64,000 bases of DNA, from assembly GCA_963978545.1 (NCBI GenBank), contig OZ021727.1:21421943-21485942 (forward strand), read 5' to 3'. A program made the translations under genes and the position numbers. Shown here in pieces: positions 44,267-58,638 of the stretch; position 1 is the first letter of the stretch; each line of letters starts with the position of its first letter. The notes beneath the pieces were generated by a model that did no database searches, had not been told where the DNA came from, and saw only the letters and a program-made list of their open reading frames with translations. This DNA comes from Linyphia triangularis. Its lineage: Eukaryota; Arthropoda; Arachnida; Araneae; Linyphiidae.

Positions 44267-44759
44267 TCATTGAAATTATTTCGAAAAAAATTCATCCAAA
44301 TTTTCACAGAGGGGTTTCATTGAAATTTTCTGTTTTGCCACATCCCGTTTGTTTGTCCGTAAGGGATCTCTGATGTCTTTACCTGCATATTTGTTTGATT
44401 TCCACTTTTGTATAGGTACCAAGATGGACCACTGATTTTAACGAACGTAAGGGTTACCACGTGTGGAATTACACAAACTTCACCAAAGTTAAAAAGGCAG
44501 TGGTAAAATGCGAAAAAATTAACAAGTACTGCTTTTATTGACACAAAATGCTGCAAATTAGTAGCTCTATGTTTATTCATGTAACTAAACAAAGAATTAC
44601 AAAAAGAGATAAAAAAAAAAGATTGCATTTTCATAAATTGTAAGATGATATCATATTTGCGTCATTAAAAAAATGATGTTTAAATTTAAAAAAAAATGAC
44701 ATTAATAGGGTATGGGAGCACCTGCATACAAAGTGTACAGCGTGTGATCATGCTTGTTA
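44267..44759. other. Noncoding, nothing recognised
   Basis: The open frame 44317-44634 (-) has no recognisable motif. 44700-44760 may be the edge of the adjacent Tc1-type element. Confidence 0.4.
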
Positions 44760-45335
44760 CTTGGTGATCAACCACCACAGACTACAGTTATCGCCAGTCC
44801 TCCTGTAGGAAAGTTTCTAAATCTCTGAGAGTGGCTGGAGGGGGGAAACGTCTACATACAGCACGATCGAAGGCCACCCAAGGATTTTCAATTGATTTTA
44901 AGTCCGTCGAGTAAGCCGGCCACTCCATGCGCGCAATCCCCTCACTCTCCAGAAAGTCGTCAACGATGGTAGCTCTATAGGGACGAGCATTATCGTCCAT
45001 TAAAACGAAAGAACAACTGCTGCAGCGTACAGTTTCACAATGGGGTCTAAGACTTCATTTCGATACAGTACTGCCGTCGCAAAACCTCGCCTGAAGATGT
45101 GTGCAGGTCGGTGTGATATCTCGGTGAATTCCCTGCCCTGATCTTGATACTTCCACCGCGGAATGCGTGATGTTCGGGGATGTTCTGGAACCAATTAAAT
45201 TTGTCTTGTTCCCTCTAGACCGAAACATTAGGGCGGAGGGTACAAAAAAAAATTTCGATTTTGTTTTTGCTTTAGTGCGGAAAAGGTGGGTACTAGTGGG
45301 TTGGCCATGTGTGCAAAGTTTCTGGGAAAACAAAA
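44760..45335 (-). pseudogene. Tc1/mariner-type transposase relic
   Basis: Minus strand, broken into three frames: HIFRRGFATAVLYRNEVLDP and IVKLYAAAV, then MDDNARPYRATIVDDFLESE (second catalytic Asp in the DDN.RPHRA box), then MEWPAYSTDLKSIENPW, where the third acidic residue lies in the usual SPDLNPIEN box. The end reads RFPPPATLRDLETFLQEDW. The N-terminal DNA-binding half is absent and terminal inverted repeats were not found. Not functional. Confidence 0.85.
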
Positions 45336-45904
45336 AATATCTTCCGCTTCCATTACATCCGTGAATTTTAGCAGATTTTTATCATATAATTAAAACCGGT
45401 GTATTTCCATTTTTTTTTTGTATGCAGCTCTTCATTTTGTTCTTAAAATGCAAAAGTAACACTTAACTTACCACAGAGAGGGATATTTGGTGTTCCGCTA
45501 TTCAATTACAATCAAGATCACTCTTCGTTTTGAACGGAACTTACCTTATTAAATCTTCTGGAACTCTTCGCTCGCCGTTGTCAAGAAAATATGGATATGC
45601 AGACAATGTTTTTGAAAATGGCAAACAGAATCGTTTTTACAGTGAACTGATCCCATACTCACCGAAACTTGGACGTACTTCACCTAGTCGGATGTTTTAA
45701 TTCAAATAAGAAAGCTCAGAAACAATGTTCTCTTTGATAGTTGTAACAAAATTATCAATTTTCTAGCAACTCCTAGTATCAATTAAACAATTTTTTTAAA
45801 TGCTTCAGAAAAGGCTCTCAAAAAGTACTTATTTGGGAACCGGTATGATGTACCAGATCTCAAAAAATTAGCGGTATGATATACCGGCGTTTACCACCAC
45901 ACTA
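45336..45904. other. Noncoding spacer, possible transposon edge
   Basis: The sequence at 45838-45900 (GGTATGATGTACC, then GGTATGATATACCGG) repeats a short motif at the point where the receptor stub stops, and may be the end of an unidentified insertion. Confidence 0.4.
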
Positions 45905-46301
45905 CTCCCCTCCATTAATCAAATTGTTCAATGTATTTTGATTAAAATAGCATTAGCTCATGGCACAAAGATAAGCAATGATCTTTTCTATAAATCTTCT
46001 TCTGTAGTATATCGTGTGCCAAATTATGCCGATTAAAATGTAATTAAAGAAAACGCTCTGTCGAAGTTCACTATCGTACAGTCTCCAACCATACTCTATA
46101 AGACAAAGTGAAAAATGAAAATTGAAAAACAATGGCAAGACAGGGTGTAAAGCTCTTTATTATGAAGTAACCAACTTTTGTATATTTCAGAGCAATACCG
46201 GTCACAAAGAACCGTTTAAAAATGACATTAAAGTAATTTAAAAAAAAATAAAAAAATCTACGTTTCCGTAAGGACAAGCGTAGTCTCATTGGCATACTCA
46301 T
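45905..46301 (-). pseudogene. GR-like receptor, N-terminal stub
   Basis: Starts MSMPMRLRLSLRKRRF, close to the receptor at 2291 (MNTPMRLRVHL). It continues VTGIALKYTKVGYFIIKSFT, shifts frame, then LCLIEYGWRLYDSELRQSVF, WHTIYYRRRFIEKIIAYLCAM, a stop, and CYFNQNTLNNLING, which still aligns with the family. It ends where an unrelated GGTATATCATACC sequence begins. About 125 codons remain. Confidence 0.78.
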
Positions 46302-46408
46302 TTTATACTACATCAGTGAAATTAAAGTATTACAAATGTCGAGTTGCATCAGCAAGATTATTTGAAAATATGACGATTTATTCTAAAATATTGAGCTTTT
46401 CAATGCAG

Positions 46409-46853
46409 TTTCCATTTACGATAAGTAAGAAAATTGAAATTTCCTTTAAAGACTTAATATTGATGTTTCATTGGATGGGTTATCAATAGTTAGTATTTTC
46501 AAAGAAATTTAATTTACTCAAGACACTTTATTATCATCAGTGAATAGCCACCAAATATTAAGGAATGAGTGTTTCTTGAAGGTTGATATTTGGAAAAACA
46601 ATATAAGGTGTACCAATATGTTCTTCAATATTTCCATTTACAATAATTAAGAAAATTGGAATTTCTTTTAAAGACTTAATATTGACATTTCATTGGATGG
46701 GTTATCAAAAGTTAGTATTTTCAAAGAAATTTAATTTACTCAAAACACTTTATTATCATCAGTGAATAGCCACTAAATATTAAACTATTAGTGTTTCTTA
46801 TAGGTTGATATTTGGAAAAACAATATAAGGTGTACCAATATGTTCTTCAATAT
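46409..46853. repeat. 222-bp tandem duplication
   Basis: Two units starting TTTCCATTTACRATAA at 46409 and 46631, about 92-95% alike by eye, ending in TGTTCTTCAATAT. Noncoding. The first unit overlaps the end of the open frame 46289-46489, which is therefore not supported as a gene. Confidence 0.93.
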
Positions 46854-48306
<1,453 letters not shown>

Positions 48307-48389
48307 AATATAATTTGAAATCCTTTAAGTAAGTTCTAAACTAAATGTTTTATAAGCATACTCCATTTCTGATTTGAAACACTCTCCTT

Positions 48390-48545
48390 TTGTAGTCTTA
48401 ATAAAGCGTACGTGACAAAGACACCAACTGAAGACAAAACAAACCCTCTTGTGAAGAAGAACATTTCATAGACGGTAAAAAAAAAAAACATTCCTTATAT
48501 GTCACCATTGAAATGTCTTGATGTTAACAATTCTTCTGAAGTTTT
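48390..48545 (-). pseudogene. GR-like receptor, C-terminal relic
   Basis: Minus strand: SEELLTSRHFNGDI, stop, GMFFFFTVYEMFFFTRGFVL, then SSVGVFVTYALLRLQK. It covers the family's last 50 codons: the acidic DD..C box is worn, while the final TM with TYALL is well kept. It lies just beyond the 3' end of the receptor at 48669-49821, in the same orientation. Confidence 0.75.
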
Positions 48546-48668
48546 GCTACTATTACTATATTTTGCTACTATGGTTTTATGAATGATAATTATTGAAGGA
48601 CACAAAATTCATTATCTGCTAAAGGTCTCCGAATTGGGAACTTTACATGCAACTCAGGAAAATGTACC

Positions 48669-49821
48669 CTAGTTTCGCAATATTAGTAAGGAATACGTGA
48701 CCACAACACCAATGGACGTGAAAATAAACTCTCTGTTAAAGAAAAAAAAATTCACAAACAGAAAATGACATTCGACAGCTGTCATCATCAAGTAAATTTG
48801 AAATTCGTTCTTCTTCACTAAGAACTTGCGAATTTAATCTCAAACACTTACGCAGGTTCTTGTGTTCTGTATCCAACCACGAAGCATTAAATGCAAGACA
48901 AAAATATAAAAATGCACCATTAATAAATATTAAAACAAAGACCAACAGAGCTCGTCCTAATATTGGATCTTTTAACTCAGCTAAAATAACGCCGAATCCA
49001 AACAAACTGCTGGAAAACTCCAGGAAAAGCATCAACAGAAGTGGAAAAGAAAAAACATCTTCCATTTCCTCTTTGAGTAACAGCGTTCTTCTATACATTT
49101 CCAGAAACCTATTTGATTTTAAGGGCTTCTGCTTCAATAAAGTTTTACAAAGGATCAAACTTTTACGGATGTCTCTGAATACCATGCAGCAAAATAATGT
49201 TAGAATATTTGGCAAGAGCCAAATCATGATAGGCTAAAGCAAACGATTATAATTTAAAACGAATTGAAACCAAGAGTCACCTCTCATTAACCACTTGCGG
49301 TTAGATGCTACTGCTGAGTAAATCGTTGTTGGTAAATTATGAATAATAAGGCAAACTACTGCTATCCAAAAGCATTTTGATTTCCTGGTCGAAAAATCAA
49401 CTTGTTGAAAATAGTATTCTCGCATTACTCGTAGATGTTCAACTGTTTCTTCAATGCGCCTTTTTCTATGAAGTAGTGTGTGCCATAATATTAAATTTAA
49501 AATGGAGCTGGTAACTACTATCATTGAAGTTTTTCTAAATTTTCTATATTCAAAATCATCATAATACAGCCTACAGAAGTGATAGATTATAACTAATACA
49601 TAATGCAGATTCAAACAAATTCCAAAACTTGTTGAGACTATTTTTTGAATCACATTTCGAAGATATACGAATTTTATTGCGATTCCGGTCACCAGAAAAA
49701 GTTTGAAAATAATATCGTAGTTTTGTAAGAGTTTTCTTGACGATATTCTAAAGAAGTTCTTTGCAATAGGCATATTCTTTTTTGATGAAGTCAATAGCGT
49801 GAGATTTTTGGAGACATTCAT
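48669..49821 (-). pseudogene. GR-like receptor, one stop and one frameshift
   Basis: Nearly complete receptor of about 384 codons. The N-terminus (49821-49237) has VTGIAIKFVYLRNVIQKIVS, LHYVLVIIYHFCRLYYDDFE, HRKRRIEETVEHLRVMREYY and SWFQFVLNYNRLL. An in-frame TAG at 49234-49236 follows and the same frame resumes with IMIWLLPNILTLFCCMVF, DIRKSLILCKTLLKQKPL, MYRRTLLLKEEMEDVF, LAFNASWLDTEHKNL, ERISNLLDDDSCRMSFSVCE. A run of nine A's at 48742-48750 (plus strand) then shifts the frame; with eight, NREFIFTSIGVVVTYSLLIL and a stop follow as expected. Only two lesions, so loss is recent, or one lesion is a sequencing artefact. Confidence 0.8.
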
Positions 49822-51559
49822 GTGTATAAAATTAAGATATTAACAACAAGTGAATATTCAAATATACTATTAAAAAGTAACAAGTATGAAAAAGTTAAGT
49901 TTTACTTATCTATACTAGATCTAACTTTAATGTTGTCTGCTGTTAATAATATCACCTTCAATACTTCCTCTGCATTTAAAAGAAATGAAACCATAAAAAT
50001 GGGTTGCTTTCTTATTCAGTTGTTTGCAACGAAAATGGCTACACTACAAAGTATCAGCTCAAGAAGTTTGATATGTTACCCATGGTAACCAATAACAACT
50101 TTTGAATTATAAAAAAATATTTTTCGAAAATTTACAAGGATTAATTTGAGAAATCATTATAAACTCTTTTGCGATATGAAATTTAATGATTATATAAATA
50201 TTAATGTTTTTGTTTTATTTTCAACAATTCATTGATATGCAACCACTTCGAAATGCTTATGACATGTATCAAAATTGCTAAAATATTAAAAGAATCTTTG
50301 GGACCACACTGCAACTATTTATTATAAAAATTGGATCATTTAATATTTATAAAAATCATTAGATATTACAGATATGGCTTGTATTTAGATTTTAACAAAC
50401 GTTTACTTCGATGAAAATTACAAGAACTGTATCTCTAAACTCAATAAATGATGTATTCAATCATAAAATCCTGTTTTATAATAAATTTATTTGTAAGCTT
50501 ATCTCAAATGTATATTACTCACCACGTGATGAAAATTGTTTTTTAATATTTGGGGATTTAATATTCGATATTGTTTATCATTAATATTCGATTCAAATAA
50601 TCGATTAATTGATGATGCAAAATGGTTTGAAGTAAAGAATATGACTGTTGTTGTGAAGGATGGATAAAAGTAAACAAAAAGACTCGTTTTTCAAAGTATA
50701 TTAATCAGTATATTTTGCATATTGCAGTATATTTAATATATCAAGTTTAAAATATGAAGCAGTATATTATAATATCAAAGTATATTATCAGTATATAGCA
50801 GTATATTTGATCAAAATTATAAATAAGTTAAATTATTCTTAAATTCTGAAATTACATTAAAATTAAATTTAATTAATTGAATTTTTTTTCATTTAATTAG
50901 AATTAAATTATTTTTTTATTAAATTAAGAGATTTTCTAAAATTAGTTTTTTTACGTAAATGGCAATTTTGCGTAGTTGTAATCGATATTTGCCATGATTC
51001 ATGCTATACAGTTACGATGTTTAAATCAATAATCATTGAACTAATAAATAAGATATTTATCGAAAATTTAACAGTGGACATGTGTTTTTGTAAAAGAGAA
51101 TGTCAGTGAAATGAAAATAAGAAACCATTGATATAATAATATAGAATACTACATCCAATACTTTCTATAACGATGCACTCAATAATGTTAAAAGTATCAA
51201 ATATGTGTCTCTGTTTAATCGATCATAACAATTGACATGCCTTGAATACATTTTTTAGATGTGTATCCGATTTTCATTGTTATGCAACTCAATAAAAATT
51301 AAATTATTTTTCTATAGTTACTTACTCTATTTCAGCGAAGTAATTTTCGGTTATAAAAGTATTTTTATAGCTTAGCCATTGTACGACCTATTACACATGA
51401 GTAAAGTTTTTTCTAGATTTGGTAAAATAACGTTAGTGCATTTTAAAGATAATTTAGAATTGGTCCTAGTTGTGTGTTGATGTAGTTTTTCTATGTATTT
51501 AAATACTTTTAAAAATCTCATACAGAAGAATACATAAACAGTTAAAATTATTCTTGAAA
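49822..51559. other. Noncoding, nothing firm
   Basis: 50690-50815 repeats AGTATATT-like motifs at irregular spacing. No gene supported. Confidence 0.5.
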
Positions 51560-52000
51560 TAAACGTCTCTAAGCAATCAAGAAATTACTTACAAGACTAC
51601 AACATTGTTTTTAAACTTTTTCTATTTACTGGAATTCTGTTTAACTATCCAAATTGCGAACTTTACTTAAACGAAAAGTTTCGACGTAGTTTACAATTTG
51701 CTTAAATTTACATTACTTACCAGGCATAATTTATTACAATTCCAGGACTTACGATACTCAATGGAAATATAAGAAACCTCATCTGGTTATGAGTATCAGT
51801 TATGTTTGAAATATTTTACTGTGGCACATACTGTATCGTCGAAAAAGACACAGTGAAAAATAAATTGAATACCTTCTCGCGATGCGCAAATTTTACTATC
51901 AACAAGCTGTATTTAACACCAAAATCACCAAATGGAGGGGAATGACCGTAATTTTTCATAACTTACCTTTAGGGGCGCTCTAAATATCTCGAAGTTTCTT
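51560..52000 (+). pseudogene. GR-like receptor, N-terminal relic
   Basis: SRNYLQDYNIVFKLFLFTGI leads into a worn KYxxLxxxF block, then across several frames and stops: TYDTQWKYKKPHLVMS (against TYHADWEKKKAYLVMF at 12415), ILLWHILYRRKRHSEK, LLAMRKFYYQQAVFNTK and a KW...TVIFHNL segment. Closest to the receptor at 12415. It ends around the TM3 position; no C-terminal part is present. Confidence 0.68.
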
Positions 52001-52689
52001 GATTATCTCACACGTTGCCAATGTTGTCAACCCTGTACCTATACTATCGCTGTCAACAAATAAATTTAAGAAAATAGAAAGTTAAAAATAAATATGTTCA
52101 CTATTTACAATTTTATAAAGGAAAATTGCATAAAGAATTGCACCTGAAAAAAAATAAAAAAATAATGATCAATTCAAAATTCATCAGACGTAAATATGGT
52201 CATTTGATAAATCATATCGAAGTTTATTTTACAGACTGAACCTTACAGCGCAATTTGTAATTTAAGCTTGAAACTAACAATAAAATAAGTCAATAAAGTT
52301 GTAAACATATATTTTATAATAATAGTTAATGTAGCAATGTTTGGCTACAATTGAGCTAATTTATATATGTTTTTATTTTTCATCATTTAAAATCACTTCC
52401 CAATGCTCTCAATGGTTAAAAAATTTATCAAAATATAGTGATTGATACTCTTTATTGACGGTTCTGTAAGGAAGAAAATCGATTTTGACAACTTTGTATG
52501 TTCGATTATCTAATTGTATGATAAGCATGTGTTTTCCTGTTACTTTGTTAGTTGAGAATATTATTTATGATGAACAAGACTTATTGCTTATTTATGTGGT
52601 ATAGTCTAAAATGAAAATCAGCAGAATCTTTTTTTTTAAACTCTCAACGCATTTAATTTTTTTATCAATAACAATGCTAATTGACACTG
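52001..52689. other. Noncoding, nothing recognised
   Basis: AT-rich spacer between two receptor relics of opposite orientation. Confidence 0.5.
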
Positions 52690-52890
52690 GAAACATAATT
52701 CCATATTATAAAGTATAAATTAAAATTGAAAACAATAGCGAAACAGGATAGATGAAAAGATTTGTACATGCAGTGCCTAATTTTTGTATATTTCTATGCA
52801 ATACCGATTACGAAGAAACGTTTAAAACTACATTTGAATCATGTAAATAGTTTCTAGGAAGTAATGACAAATTAATATTAATCGGCATTA
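52690..52890 (-). pseudogene. GR-like receptor, N-terminal relic
   Basis: Minus strand: LLPRNYLHDSNVVLNVSS, then GIA.KYTKIRHCMYKSFHLS and CFAIVFNFNLYFII. It matches the opening 65 codons of the receptors at 2291 and 46301 (NYFLNDYNVVFKLF, GIALKYTKV, SFTPCLAIVF), with frameshifts. Confidence 0.6.
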
Positions 52891-54117
52891 CTTCATTTTC
52901 TATTTTATCTGTTAAACAGTCTTCAACAAAAGTTAAAACCTTTCAATAAACATTTTATTTTTTTTAACTTGAATATGGGGCCATAATTTATAATTTAACG
53001 ATACAAATACAAAAAAAAAAAAATTATAATCAAAAAAAGATTTATTTGTTTCAAATTGATATACTAATTTAAATGATGCACAGTATTGAAACTCGATTCT
53101 GTGTATTGAACTAAATAAGTTGAACGAAATTTAGTTTATAATAATTGACATTTTATACCAAAAAATTATTTATTTTCGCAATAATTGAATACATGTCCTG
53201 TAATAGTTCTTCTTGATACGTTATTTATGAAATGTAATCTACTTAAAAAAAAGTCTTTCGTTTTTATTTCAAGAGGTAATTTTTCCATTCGTACTCTTTA
53301 TGGAAACATGATTTTTACTGCAGGTTATCAAAACCCACGTTATATTTGGATACCATGTAAAATTTTCCTAATATTTAACCTACTTCTTGAACTTGTAGTT
53401 AATTATTATACAAAGCATTTCAATTAAGGTTTCAACTTAGTTATGTAAATCATCTCAAATTGACAAGACATCTTTCTTGATGTCTTGGACAATACAGCCC
53501 CTTTGATAGAGAATCACATAAAGAAAATTCCTAATTCTCAGAAAAGAGACCTCCGCAGTTAATGGACAAAATTATATTCATGAAACAAAAGAATCTTCGT
53601 GACAGTTTAAATGAAGCCTTTTACTGCATTTCTGTACCCATTGTATGTATCCCCTTTGCAATGAAATTCAAATCTGTGTGTTAATTAGTTCTTATATCTT
53701 GAAAAGACTTGGCATGAATGACTTTATGTTCTCTAATTTTTTTTTTAAGAAAATGTAGAAATCGTTCGAATGGTTTTTCGGGGATCATAAATTAAATTTC
53801 AGTGAATATCTCATTGTAAAGTGGTAACAAAAGGTTGATTGATTTTTCCGAGACAAAGAGTATGTATTTAGAACTTAAAAGAGGATAATCAGAGCATTTA
53901 AGAAAATCAAACATTATGACAACAAAAAAGTTTTTTCGTAATTATGAACTTGAATTTTCAAAAGTAATTGGAGTATAGAATAAAAATATAATTGAAAAAC
54001 GTAATTATTCACTATTAAATAACTTTTATTTTGTGGATAAAAAGCAATTTATTTGTAATTGACTTACAAATAACTTTTCATGATGTATCCAAGATAGAAA
54101 AGTATCTAAATGTATCT

Positions 54118-54154
<37 letters not shown>

Positions 54155-54229
54155 TACCAACATTTCTTTATATATTTGTGGACTGCATTTGCAGATTATT
54201 GCGCGAATGATTAAAAAAAAAAAAAAAAG

Positions 54230-54261
<32 letters not shown>

Positions 54262-57200
54262 AGTTAGAAGAACTACTATTAATTTTTTGAAATTTGTAAT
54301 CTTTTTTAGATGATTATTATAATACGCTTTGCTATCAAAATGACTAAAACTTGTCCACGTTTCCCTGCTGCCACATAGTGGCGTTATTCGAACTATTTAG
54401 TGTATTTTAATTATTATTGTGTGAGTGTATTCAGCTCCATATGCTCTGCGACTTTGTGTTTTACAGATATAATATTCGTTGATTGATATAACTAATTCTG
54501 ATCACTCACTTTCTATTTACAGAAATTTACTTCTCAACAATATCGTTTTGTTTCTAATAATGTTACTTTTCACCATATAAATAAACCATTCTATACAACC
54601 ATAATATCTTTGACACCAATCTAGAGATGGATCAGGTTTTCAAAAATTTAATTAGAATTAAAAAAAATAGTAATTTTTCCTTATGGTAAGGGGACAAAGC
54701 TAAGGAGTCAAACCTGTATACAAATAGAAATATAGGTACATACTAAATAATATGTAAATCAAATCAGGATAACTATACACCCAAACTCTTTAAAAATTCA
54801 AAAGAAAAAAAAAAAAAAACATTCCTGGTCAACAAACTTCTGGAAATATAGTCAAGTTAATATATTATTAATTACGTTATTTTTAAATAAGAAACGTGTG
54901 TTAATTAACAAAGACTATCAATCCCATTATACTGCCTTCATTCAAGCAATTCACTTAAACAAACTTCTTAAGAGAATTCCAATAAACAACTGAATATCAC
55001 ATCTGTCGAAGTGGTTAGAATGTATGAGAATTAATAGTCTCCCCCTCAATTTATCTCCACTTACACTTGACTTCCGACTGCTGTAGCACAAACCCCACGA
55101 CTCGTGCCTGAAACACTGGCCACAAGACGATTAGAAGCCATGTATATACAGCGGAGAGGCGTTTGTCGTTAATCTCGATCGAATTACCAGAATCTGCAGA
55201 CTGAAATTAAATGATAGAGAAATCTTAATGGTGCCAAAGGGTGTTGGGTTGGAGACGGATTACAGTAGGCCATGTTTTGGGATTGTAAGGGTATGTCTCT
55301 AATGTATTTGCTTGAGTACTGATGACCATAAAAAACAAAAACCACGTGATTTGAGAAAATGTGTGTTGTCTTGAAAATTAGAAATATATTTAATATAAGT
55401 TCCTACAATAGTGATTCTGTATATAGATAATGATTATCAGAATCTATTGTATCTGTCGTTCATCAGAAATATTTAGTAACACTGTTAAAAAAAATTCAGT
55501 CAACGTTATACTTATTATCTTGCATATTTTTATATGTTAGAAAAAAATCAAATATGTCTTTATAAAAAGGTCCAATTACAAACGTATCGTTTTGTATTAG
55601 CTAAGGGCAAACATTAACATATGTATAAGTTTGAAGGTAAGAGAAGTTATTAAAATATTTTATGTGATAATATTTATTAAGTTTACAAATTTAATCCAGT
55701 ATGTGGCATGTTATTATATTGATTAGAATTCTCATATTAAACTTTAGAGAATAGAGTTCCTTCATTTCTAGTAATTGAAGCATGTTTGAGAGTTTCTTTC
55801 TTCTTTTTTTTTCTTGTATTATCATTTCTGAACTTTCAAGGATTTTTTTTTTTTTTTTTTTTTTTAATTTTACTGTGAAAGTAAATATATTTCAGAAATT
55901 AAGTTATTTATTTTCTGTATTGTATGATTTAGTGCTTTGTTCTGTCTTGCCTTTTCACGAGTAAGTTATTGACTTTCAAAGGAACTAATGACAAGAAAGA
56001 TTGATGAATTTGAATTCTGTCATATATTGGAATTTATGATCGAGTTTCCCTGACCAAATAATTTCTCTTGTTCATAATCAGCATGGAAACAACGAACCAA
56101 TGATACAAGAAAAATCATTTTCAGTTCGTGTATTGATATAAATGTAAACAATTTCAACTCCACCATTTTGAAAAAGTGATATTGAGTGATATAACCTTTC
56201 CTTGACCAATGGACTTTTCTGTAGGAAATAGATTATTGGCCCTTTTCAGTCTCCATTTCCGAATGAAAAGATATATGAGGCGAACTTTTTCATTCGGACG
56301 CAATTGACACCATATAGGTGCTATGCAGGACTAAGCAGTTTGGTGGTTTATTTGTGGTTTGGAAGATGAATATTATATAATTAGTTTTTTTTTTAATGTC
56401 TATGTGAAATAAAAAATTGTGTTTCTCTTGTTCGGTATATTTTTAGGTTATATTGTTCAATGTTGAACAGTTATATTTATTGAAATACTTTTTTAAAAAT
56501 CAGTCATATTTTATAACAGGGCAGTTGAAACCATTTTCAGAAAAGGTTCTGAAAAACAATTTTATTGTAATTGCATGATTAAGGGGAGTTGGTTCCCAAA
56601 AATTTATAAATAATAGATTTTCAGTTTCTTATTTGAGTTTATAATTTAAATTCTCCCCTTTAAAAGGATACTTCGTTTGTAATAATATCTCAAATAGAAG
56701 TATTTTAAATAAATTTTTAGAAATTAAGTTGGTAACTATTAGTTTAAGTAAAGTTTTCTTTAAAATGCGTTTTTCTCAAAACTACATTTTTCACTATTCA
56801 TGTAAGTTTTTCTCAGAAACTGCACCTACTATATTCCTGAAATTTTTACCAATTATTCCTTTAATGTATCTATATATTCTTAAGTGAGATTTTGTTGTTA
56901 TTTTAAAAATATTTGTTGTTTTGGCTTTTTTCGGCAAAAATAAATAGTCCGTATCCCGTTTGGGTTTAAAAATTTACTGAAATGAGTGGAACATAATGCA
57001 GGAGATATTATCTGTTTTTTCAATATAACAATAATATTAACAAAAAAAAAAAAAAAAGCTAGGAGAAACTTAATCAAATGAATTATAATATATGTGTAAA
57101 GGAATATAAAATTTAAATGCATGTACTTTAGATAAATAAAATAAATAATTATTTTACCAAAAACAATCAATGATTTATGGTTGAGGTAAAAAGAAAAGTA

Positions 57201-57528
57201 ATGAACAATTCAAAATCTTCAAAAAATACTTGGTAAAAAAAATTGCACCTCAAAATTTGATGTGTATTTTTTTCTGTTTATAAATCATAATTTCTCTATG
57301 GGGCGTAAACTGACCACAGTCTGACCGTAATCTGATAATCTGTGTGTTTTCAACTGCTACAAGACATACAATTTATGTGAAAGTCCTAAGCGTTTTAAAA
57401 TAACACAAAATTCTGATTGTTAAAAAAGTTTTACAGCATTTTAAAAATGATTTTTTGGATGGTTCAAGTTAAATCATGAGTTATTGATATTTAATTTTAT
57501 TATACTTTTAATCATTTTAAAATATACT
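52891..57528. other. Long noncoding stretch
   Basis: No gene supported over 4.6 kb. Poly(A)-type tracts lie at 54120-54151 and 54211-54260, and a T run at 55842-55865. 55000-55260 is less AT-rich and may be a worn repeat. A short hairpin, CCGAATGAAAA/TTTTCATTCGG, lies near 56257-56297. The open frames at 53185-53427, 55782-55964 and 56898-57170 lack motifs. Confidence 0.5.
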
Positions 57529-58638
57529 TTAATTTCCTACTATTAGTAAGACATATGAAAAAACTGCAACAATAGACAAAAGGATGAACTTTCTTGTAAG
57601 AACGAACACCTTAGAAACCGAAAACGACTTTTTATATCTGTCATTATCGAAGATTCCTAAAATTCTGAATTCATCAGAAGTCTGAAAATGAAAGCAGAGA
57701 TGCAAATTTTTTCATGAACTATAAGTTTCGTATAACAATCTATATTCCATTTGCACTTCTGAAGCTGAGAAAACAAAGCAGATATATAAAAAGCAACCAT
57801 ATATGAGTGTTAAATAAGCGTTGATTAGTAAGATCAATGATATTTTGGATGAATCCAGCAAAACGAGATTCAAACCATAAACTGTGTTGAGAAACTCCTC
57901 AGAAAAAATCAGCAAAATGGGATATGACAAAACAGTTCCCCTGTCATTTTTGAGCAGCAAAGTTATTTTATACATTTGCAGAAATTTTTAAAAACTCAAA
58001 GGTTTCTGATTTAAAAGCGCTCTGCTCAGTCTCAAGCTTTGACGAATATCTAGGAGTATCATACAACAAAAGAGAGTAAGAACGTTGGACACCATCCTAA
58101 ACATAGAAGGATTTAAGAGCCTATTATGAAACAAAATGTTTTTTAACCAAGATATATTTTCCAATTCCTTCCTTACCGTGTCCCATTTTGATGCGTAAAA
58201 AACGAAAAGTGATGTCAGCATAGGAGCATTATATACAATGAGGCATATCACTGTCAACCACATCCACTTACACCTACTGCTAATAAATTCAACTTGCTCG
58301 AAATAAAATTCAAGCATCTTTAGAAGATATATGATAATCTTTTCAAAGCATTTTCTTCTAAAGTATAGCCGAAAACTACAATAATAAAGTCGAATTATCA
58401 CACAAATATATGAACAAGATTGTTTTGCGTTTCAACCAATGATGTTCCGAAAAATATGAAGCTGAAATCCACGAACATTAACAAATAATGCTAATTTAGG
58501 CTGATATATATTTCAAAACGAATAATTGAAATTGTGCATATTTCAGAGGAATACCAATCGCCAGAAAGAAAAATAAAAGCTACATGTAGTCGTTGATGTA
58601 TTTTCTAAAGTGATGATGCTTTTAATTGTCAAATTCAT
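57529..58638 (-). pseudogene. GR-like receptor pseudogene (copy of 41276 gene)
   Basis: Starts MNLTIKS like the receptor at 41276-42415, but the first 75 codons are scrambled by frameshifts. From 58401 the frame is steady: YFRRKCFEKIIIYLLKMLEF, NISWLKNILFHNRLL, VSNVLTLFCCMILLDIRQSL, QKPLSF then a stop (TAA for AAG), MYKITLLLKNDRGTVLSYPI, FSASEVQMEYRLLYETYSS then a stop (TGA for Leu), TSDEFRILGIFDNDRYKKSF, VFSYVLLIVGN and the normal stop. The DD.C cysteine is Tyr. Two in-frame stops and N-terminal frameshifts mark it as dead. Confidence 0.88.
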
